9,287 bases of DNA from an uncultured Oscillibacter sp. (GTDB taxonomy: Bacteria > Bacillota > Clostridia > Oscillospirales > Oscillospiraceae). Each line of letters starts with the position of its first letter. The stretch's first letter is position 1. The DNA lies in contig CAKTMK010000057.1 in the NCBI GenBank assembly GCA_934574045.1, positions 1 through 9,287 on the forward strand, written 5' to 3'. This document shows, piece by piece, positions 5,092 to 9,287 of the stretch. The position numbers were made by a program, and so were the translations under genes. The notes beneath the pieces were generated by a model. That model was not told where the DNA came from. It made no database searches and saw only the letters and a list, made by a program, of their open reading frames with translations.

Positions 5092-6117
5092 ATGAAGAAA
5101 CTCTTTGCGGCGCTCCTTGCGCTGACCATGACCCTGAGCCTCGCTGCCTGCGGCGGTACGCAGTCCGGCGGCGCGGCTTCCAGCGCCGGCTCTGCGGCGC
5201 AGAGCGCGTCCGGCTCCGCCGCCTCCGGCAGCTGGGCGCCCGACGGCCCCGTGAACCTGATCGTCGCCTATAAGGCGGGCAACGGCACCGACCAGACCGC
5301 CCGTATCCTCGCCCAGTACGCCGAGAAGTACGTCGGCCAGACCATCGTCATCGACAACGTGGACGGCGGCTCCGGCTCCATCGGCTGGTCCAAGCTGGCC
5401 GACGCCGACGCCGACGGCATGACCATCGGCTTCCTGAACCTGCCCAACTTCAACAGCTCCATCGTTAACGAGCTGGGCACCTATACCGTGGATGACTTCA
5501 AGGCCATCTGCAACCACGTGACCGAGACCTCCATCGTGGTGGTCCGCGCCGATGAGACCCGCTTCACCACCCTCGACGAGCTGGTGGCTTACGCCAAGGA
5601 GCACGACGGCGAGCTGAAGGCCTCCACCAACGGCGCGCAGGCATCCAACCACATTGGCGCGCAGGCGTTCGCCAACTCCGCCGGCTTCACCTACATTGAT
5701 CTGCCTCAGGGCAATACCGCCGACGAGCTGCTGAGCCTGCGCGGCGGCGAGGCGGACTTCTGCGTGGTCAAGGTCGCCGACATCTCCTCCATGAAGAGCG
5801 AGGTCAAGGTGCTGGGCGCTTTCTCCAAGGAGCGTCTGGACGAGGAAGGCTTTGAGGACGTTCCCACTCTGGGCGAGCTGGGCTATTACGATCAGTGGCT
5901 GGGTTCCTCCCGCTGCATTGTGGCGCCTGCCGGCGTGTCCGACGAAGTGATCGCGTTCTATGAGGCCGCTTTCAAGGCCGCCATGGAGGATCCCGAGTAC
6001 CTCGCCGCTGCCGCCAGCTTCAAGACCGACTTCAAGGATGCCGCTGCCACCGGCGCGCTGATCGCCCAGCAGCAGACCTTCACTGAGAGCCTGGACGACG
6101 CGTTCTGGGGCAACTGA
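5092..6117 (+). CDS. tctC: TctC/Bug-family tricarboxylate-binding lipoprotein
   Basis: This is a 341-residue extracytoplasmic solute receptor of a tripartite tricarboxylate transporter. The lipoprotein signal MKKLFAALLALTMTLSLAAC has its lipobox at L17-A-A-C20, followed by a Ser/Ala/Gly linker (21-50) that tethers the receptor outside the membrane. The mature domain opens with the family pattern VAYKAGNGTDQTARIL (58-73) and shows VDGGSGSIGW, DVPTLGELGY and a helical C-terminus ending at FWGN. The family usually binds citrate or other carboxylates; the ligand here cannot be read. ATG at 5092 was chosen because GGAGGAG (5079-5085) sits 6 nt before it and the signal peptide starts there; a TTG at 5077 would overlap that site. 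TctB and TctA follow on the same strand, after a strong hairpin. Confidence 0.95.
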   Translation: MKKLFAALLALTMTLSLAACGGTQSGGAASSAGSAAQSASGSAASGSWAPDGPVNLIVAYKAGNGTDQTARILAQYAEKYVGQTIVIDNVDGGSGSIGWSKLADADADGMTIGFLNLPNFNSSIVNELGTYTVDDFKAICNHVTETSIVVVRADETRFTTLDELVAYAKEHDGELKASTNGAQASNHIGAQAFANSAGFTYIDLPQGNTADELLSLRGGEADFCVVKVADISSMKSEVKVLGAFSKERLDEEGFEDVPTLGELGYYDQWLGSSRCIVAPAGVSDEVIAFYEAAFKAAMEDPEYLAAAASFKTDFKDAAATGALIAQQQTFTESLDDAFWGN

Positions 6118-6155
6118 TCCGCTGTGATCCCGCGCGGGCCGTCCGACCCGCCGGC

Positions 6156-6197
6156 TTTGGGAAAGAAGGACGGAGCCTTCCGTCCTTCTTTCCCAAA
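6156..6197 (+). other. Perfect 19-bp intercistronic hairpin between tctC and tctB
   Basis: Bases 6156-6174 pair without mismatch to 6179-6197 across a GCCT loop. No U-tract follows, only CATTTTACATA, so it is a weak terminator at best. In operons where a binding protein comes first, such stems often stabilise the upstream message against 3' exonucleases or attenuate read-through, which favours the receptor over the membrane subunits. That role is inference. Confidence 0.85.
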
Positions 6198-6231
6198 CAT
6201 TTTACATACGACAGGGGAGTATGATATTTCG

Positions 6232-6681
6232 ATGAAGATGCAGAAAACAGATATCGGCGTGGTCGCCGTGATGTATGCAGTCTGCGCGCTTTTCTACTAC
6301 ATGAACACCCAGCTCAAGAAAGAGAGCCAGACCTACCCGACCTTTACGATCGCGCTGCTGTTCGGCCTGACCACGCTGTACCTGGTCCAGATGCTGTTCA
6401 AGGCCCGCAAGTTCGGCGTGGAGAGCGGAGCGGACAAGGTCTTTGCCGGTTTTCAGGTGAAGCAGTTTTTTGTCTGCCTTGCGCTGGTCATCGGCTATCT
6501 CGTGCTGATGTACTATCTGGGCTTCTACGTGTCCACCGTTGCGTTCATGGTCGTCACGCTGCTGTTCCTCCGGGTCCCCATCCCGCAGCTGGCGCTGTCC
6601 GTGATCTCCGTCACGCTGCTGTGCTATCTGGCGTTTTCCATGTTCCTGGGCGTGAAGATGCCGGCAGGACTGCTGTTTTAA
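6232..6681 (+). CDS. tctB: TctB-family small membrane subunit of tricarboxylate transporter
   Basis: The product is 149 residues with four hydrophobic segments (about 8-24, 36-55, 78-97 and 99-140), as in TctB, the small, poorly conserved membrane subunit. The C-terminus has the FSMFLGVKMPAG motif (135-146) that resembles the TctB ending with a Pro-Gly near the last helix. It lies between the receptor and the large subunit, which supports the call more than similarity does. The ATG at 6232 is preferred: GGGGAG (6214-6219) is 12 nt upstream, somewhat far, and an ATG at 6238 is also possible. A GTG at 6124 would give a 36-residue hydrophilic extension reading through the hairpin and is unlikely. 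Confidence 0.87.
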   Translation: MKMQKTDIGVVAVMYAVCALFYYMNTQLKKESQTYPTFTIALLFGLTTLYLVQMLFKARKFGVESGADKVFAGFQVKQFFVCLALVIGYLVLMYYLGFYVSTVAFMVVTLLFLRVPIPQLALSVISVTLLCYLAFSMFLGVKMPAGLLF

Positions 6682-6693
6682 GGAGGAAAGAAG

Positions 6694-8214
6694 ATGCTTG
6701 AAACTCTGCAAATGATGGGCGCCGGCTTCGTCGGCGCGCTCACGCCGATCAACCTTCTGATGATGGCCTTCGGCGTGACGATCGGCATGGTCATCGGCTG
6801 CCTGCCCGGCCTTTCCGCGGCCATGGGCGTGGCGCTGGTGCTGCCGCTGACCTTTACCATGAAGGCCGACACCGGCCTGATCGTGCTGGGCGCGATCTAC
6901 TGCGGCGCGATCTTCGGCGGCTCGATCTCCGCCATCCTGATCCACACGCCGGGCACTCCCGCCTCCGCGGCCACCGCCATCGAGGGCTATCAGATGACCC
7001 TTCAGGGCAAGGCCGGCAAGGCGCTGGCCACCGCCTGCTGGAGCTCCTTCTGGGGCGGCCTGCTCAGCTGCATCTCCCTGTACTTCTTCGCGCCCATGCT
7101 GGCGCAGCTGGCGCTGAAGTTCATGTCCGCCGAGTACTTCTGGCTCAGCCTGTTCGGACTGACCATCATCGCGGGCGTCTCCAGCAAGTCCATGATCAAG
7201 GGCCTGATGTCCGGCGCGCTGGGCCTGCTGCTGTCCACCATCGGCTTGGACCCCATTCTGGGCACCAAGCGCTTCATGTTCGGCCAGTCCTTCCTTGCCG
7301 AGGGCATCAACACCACCTGCGCCCTGATCGGCCTGTTCTCCATGTCTCAGGTGTTCATCCTGATGGAGGGCAAGATCAAGGAGCGCGCCAAGGCGGCCAA
7401 GTTCTCCGATAAGATCCGCCTGACCCGCGAGGAGAAGAAGATGCTGGCTCCCACGGTCATCCGCAGCTGGCTGATCGGCAATATCATCGGCATTCTGCCC
7501 GGCGCGGGCGCGTCCATCGCCTGCTTCATGGGCTATAACAACGCCAAGCAGTTCTCCAAGCACAAGGAGGAGTTCGGCCACGGCTCCATCGAGGGCGTGT
7601 GCGGCTCCGAGGCGGCCAACAACGCCGTTACCGGCGGCTCCCTGATCCCCACACTGACGCTGGGCATCCCCGGCGAGTCCGTGACGGCGGTGCTGATGGG
7701 CGGCCTTATTATTCAGGGCCTGCAGCCCGGACCGGAGCTGTTCACCAAGTATGCCGGCATGACCTATACCTTCTTCGCGGGCTTCGTGCTGGTCCAGTTC
7801 TTCATGCTGGCTATCGGTATGCTGGGCTGCCGCGCGTTCGCGCAGATCTCCCGCCTGTCCGACGCGATCCTGATCCCCTGCGTGACGGTGCTGTGCTTCG
7901 TCGGCTCCTACGCCATCAATAAGAACTTCAAGAATGTGGTCGTCATGCTGATCTTCGGCGTGATCGGCTACCTGATGCGCAAGTTCGACCTGAACACCGC
8001 CGCCGTGGTGCTGGCGCTGATCCTCGGGCCGATTGGCGAAAAGGGCCTGCGCAACGCGCTGCGCGGCTCTCAGGGCAGCATTTCTGTCCTGTTCTCCTCC
8101 ACGGTCTGCTGGGTGCTGATCCTGCTGTGTGTGATCGGCATTTTCTCCCCCATCTTCATGGCCAAGTTTGAAAAGAAGGTCACCGGGGGTCAGGAGATCG
8201 AGTCCGACAGCTGA
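6694..8214 (+). CDS. tctA: TctA-family large membrane subunit of tricarboxylate transporter
   Basis: The product is a 506-residue polytopic membrane protein, the usual TctA length, that forms the translocation path and takes solute delivered by TctC. Conserved blocks are clear: GCLPGLSAAMGVALVLPL (35-52), GGSISAILIHTPGTPAS (75-91), and NNAVTGGSLIPTLTLGIPG (309-327), the latter two with the Pro-Gly loops that mark the family's internal repeat. Transport is thought to be driven by an ion gradient; there is no ATPase. The AGGAGG (6681-6686) overlaps the last base of the tctB stop codon and sits 7 nt before ATG, so tctB and tctA are tightly coupled. Confidence 0.97.
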   Translation: MLETLQMMGAGFVGALTPINLLMMAFGVTIGMVIGCLPGLSAAMGVALVLPLTFTMKADTGLIVLGAIYCGAIFGGSISAILIHTPGTPASAATAIEGYQMTLQGKAGKALATACWSSFWGGLLSCISLYFFAPMLAQLALKFMSAEYFWLSLFGLTIIAGVSSKSMIKGLMSGALGLLLSTIGLDPILGTKRFMFGQSFLAEGINTTCALIGLFSMSQVFILMEGKIKERAKAAKFSDKIRLTREEKKMLAPTVIRSWLIGNIIGILPGAGASIACFMGYNNAKQFSKHKEEFGHGSIEGVCGSEAANNAVTGGSLIPTLTLGIPGESVTAVLMGGLIIQGLQPGPELFTKYAGMTYTFFAGFVLVQFFMLAIGMLGCRAFAQISRLSDAILIPCVTVLCFVGSYAINKNFKNVVVMLIFGVIGYLMRKFDLNTAAVVLALILGPIGEKGLRNALRGSQGSISVLFSSTVCWVLILLCVIGIFSPIFMAKFEKKVTGGQEIESDS

Positions 8215-8251
8215 GGAGGAAACGATTTTCTGATTCGGAGGGTGAAACGAG

Positions 8252-8941
8252 ATGAGCGAATTGACATTGTTGAGCCGGGTGGTGGAAACGCTTTCCGCGT
8301 TCAACGACTTCTCCATTGCCTTTCGGATCGTGCTGGCCGCGCTGATGGGCGGCTGCATCGGCAGCGAGCGTGGGCGGCACGGCCGCGCCGCGGGCTTCCG
8401 TACTCATATTCTGGTGTGCGTCGGCTCCGCCGTGACCGCCATTGTCGGCCTGTACGTAAACTCCGCGCTGAGCGCTCCCGGCGACCCTATGCGCCTTGGC
8501 GCGCAGGTGATCTCCGGCATTGGCTTTCTGGGCGCGGGGACGATCCTGACCCGTAATCAGTCCCACATCACCGGCCTGACGACCGCGGCGGGACTGTGGG
8601 CCACCGCCAGCATCGGCCTTGCCGTGGGTGTGGGGTATTACTGGGCGGCCACCTGCGCGTTTCTGGTGGTCGGCATCACGATCTCCATCCTTTCCCGGTG
8701 GGAGAAGATCTTCCGCCGCTCGGATTTTCGGATCTACTATGTGGAGCTGTGCGACATGAAGTATGTCAATCCGCTGCTGGAGAGTCTGGGCGAGGGTATT
8801 TTGTCCGTGCAGGTCATCCCGCCGCGCAGCGACGGAACGAACCATGTGGGTCTGCTGTGCGGCATCGGCAATCAGGACCAGCAGACGCTGGACCGGCTCA
8901 AGACCTTTGATTTTGTGGACATCATCCTGCCGGACGATTGA
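8252..8941 (+). CDS. MgtC/SapB-family membrane protein
   Basis: This is a 229-residue protein with about four to five membrane segments and a cytosolic C-terminal domain of about 75 residues. MgtC-family motifs are present: GSERGRHGRAAGFRTH (37-52), AQVISGIGFLGAGTIL (84-99) and GLTTAAGLWATASIGLAVG (108-126). The C-terminal part (156-229) has a beta-alpha pattern like the ACT-type regulatory domain of longer MgtC proteins. MgtC relates to Mg2+ limitation and inhibition of F-type ATPase in Salmonella; most bacterial homologues are uncharacterised. ATG at 8252 follows GGAGGG (8237-8242) by 9 nt, and an in-frame TGA at 8231 rules out a longer form. It starts 37 bp after tctA with no promoter or terminator between, so co-transcription with tctCBA is likely. 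A second AGGAGG (8214-8219) directly after the tctA stop has no start codon to serve. Confidence 0.9.
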   Translation: MSELTLLSRVVETLSAFNDFSIAFRIVLAALMGGCIGSERGRHGRAAGFRTHILVCVGSAVTAIVGLYVNSALSAPGDPMRLGAQVISGIGFLGAGTILTRNQSHITGLTTAAGLWATASIGLAVGVGYYWAATCAFLVVGITISILSRWEKIFRRSDFRIYYVELCDMKYVNPLLESLGEGILSVQVIPPRSDGTNHVGLLCGIGNQDQQTLDRLKTFDFVDIILPDD

Positions 8942-8985
8942 CCGCGGCCCGGCCAAGAAGATATACCTGATTTCATACAACGATA

Positions 8986-9032
8986 CGCTCCCTCCGTGAC
9001 GGACCGTGAAAACGTCTGTCATGGAGGGAGCG
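8986..9032 (+). terminator. Long GAAA-capped hairpin after the tct-mgtC operon
   Basis: CGCTCCCTCC (8986-8995) pairs with GGAGGGAGCG (9023-9032). The stem continues through G.T, TGAC/GTCA and further pairs with one bulged C to a GAAA tetraloop, about 21 pairs in all. It lies 45 bp after the mgtC-like stop. The following CTGCTTTG is a poor U-tract, so it may be a weak terminator or a 3' protective stem. A smaller GCGCC-GTT-GGCGC hairpin follows at 9044-9056. Confidence 0.6.
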
Positions 9033-9056
9033 CTGCTTTGAACGCGCCGTTGGCGC

Positions 9057-9287
9057 TCACTGAAAAGCGGATGAAATTTCGCGTGTAATTTTTTGTAAAT
9101 ACTTGCTTTGGCTTGTCGGCAACTGATAAGCACAGGAAAAATGTGAGACCCGGAAACCGTTGAAAATAAAAGAGAAGCCGGGAATCCATTGAGGATCCTC
9201 GACTTCTTCTTTTGGTCGGAGTGTAATTATAGGATCTCAGAAAACGCAGATATATCAACGGTTTGCTGGCAGTCGGCAAGGGGTATT
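9057..9287. other. Non-coding tail, AT-richer, no gene recognised
   Basis: The region is visibly more AT-rich than the coding DNA before it. Possible open frames on either strand lack ribosome binding sites and recognisable motifs. It contains the inverted pairs AAACCGTTGA (9154-9163) / TCAACGGTTT (9255-9264) and CCCGG (9149-9153) / CCGGG (9178-9182), and a GAGGATCCTC palindrome (9191-9200). It could be a regulatory region for a gene beyond the window or the edge of an inserted element; neither can be supported from here. Confidence 0.4.

Noticed and set aside
6124..6231. GTG start for tctB at 6124
   Set aside because: It would translate through the 19-bp hairpin and add a hydrophilic extension not expected in TctB; no ribosome binding site precedes it.
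6202..8358. Long minus-strand open frame opposite tctB, tctA and the mgtC-like gene
   Set aside because: His/Gln/Asp/Gly-rich low-complexity translation typical of the antisense of a GC-rich gene; no ribosome binding site or domain, and the plus strand carries clear families.
9019..9279. 86-residue minus-strand open frame at the window end
   Set aside because: No ribosome binding site, no recognisable domain, and it runs through the post-operon hairpin; kept as non-coding.
1..9287. CRISPR array, tRNA or rRNA genes, riboswitches, insertion sequence ends
   Set aside because: No regularly spaced repeats, cloverleaf-like or rRNA-like sequence, known riboswitch core, or transposase-like frame was seen on either strand.

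Overview
The window looks like chromosomal DNA of a high-GC, low-redundancy Firmicute, most likely a gut clostridium of the Oscillospiraceae type. The reasons are the strong GC bias at third codon positions, strong AGGAGG-like ribosome binding sites, sigma-A promoters with near-consensus hexamers, a CIRCE heat-shock operator, and clostridial family combinations (LrgA/LrgB, a MATE transporter fused to a cytidylate-kinase-like domain, a TctC lipoprotein with a Ser/Ala linker). The taxonomic placement is inference; no rRNA or marker gene is present.

Layout. Positions 2-370 (+) are the 3' end of a YD/RHS-like repeat protein, followed by an apparently bidirectional terminator. Positions 658-1707 (-) are a two-gene lrgA-lrgB unit with a perfect-hexamer promoter at 1742-1771. 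Positions 1864-1950 hold two very strong hairpins that separate it from an hsp20 gene (1985-2428, -). That gene has its own sigma-A promoter embedded in a CIRCE operator and a 5'-terminal mRNA hairpin. Positions 2634-4649 (-) encode a 671-residue MATE efflux protein fused to a cytidylate-kinase-like domain, with a perfect-hexamer promoter at 4747-4774. Its stop codon lies 25 bp from the CIRCE box.

From about 4775 the divergent intergenic region leads into a rightward operon: tctC (5092-6117), tctB (6232-6681), tctA (6694-8214) and an MgtC/SapB-family gene (8252-8941). TctC, TctB and TctA together form a tripartite tricarboxylate transporter: a lipid-anchored solute receptor plus small and large membrane subunits. 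A promoter at 4999-5028 is preceded by a pair of 10-bp direct repeats one helical turn apart, a plausible activator site. A perfect 19-bp hairpin sits between tctC and tctB, where it could raise receptor output over the membrane subunits. The MgtC-like gene follows tctA by 37 bp and is probably co-transcribed. The operon ends near a long GAAA-capped hairpin, and the last 230 bp are more AT-rich and show no convincing gene.

Most genes are members of known families. The least ordinary things are the MATE-kinase fusion, the regulatory architecture of hsp20 (CIRCE, promoter and 5' hairpin packed together), the structured elements of the tct operon and the association of MgtC with it. I do not see a clear-cut undescribed defence or mobile system here.
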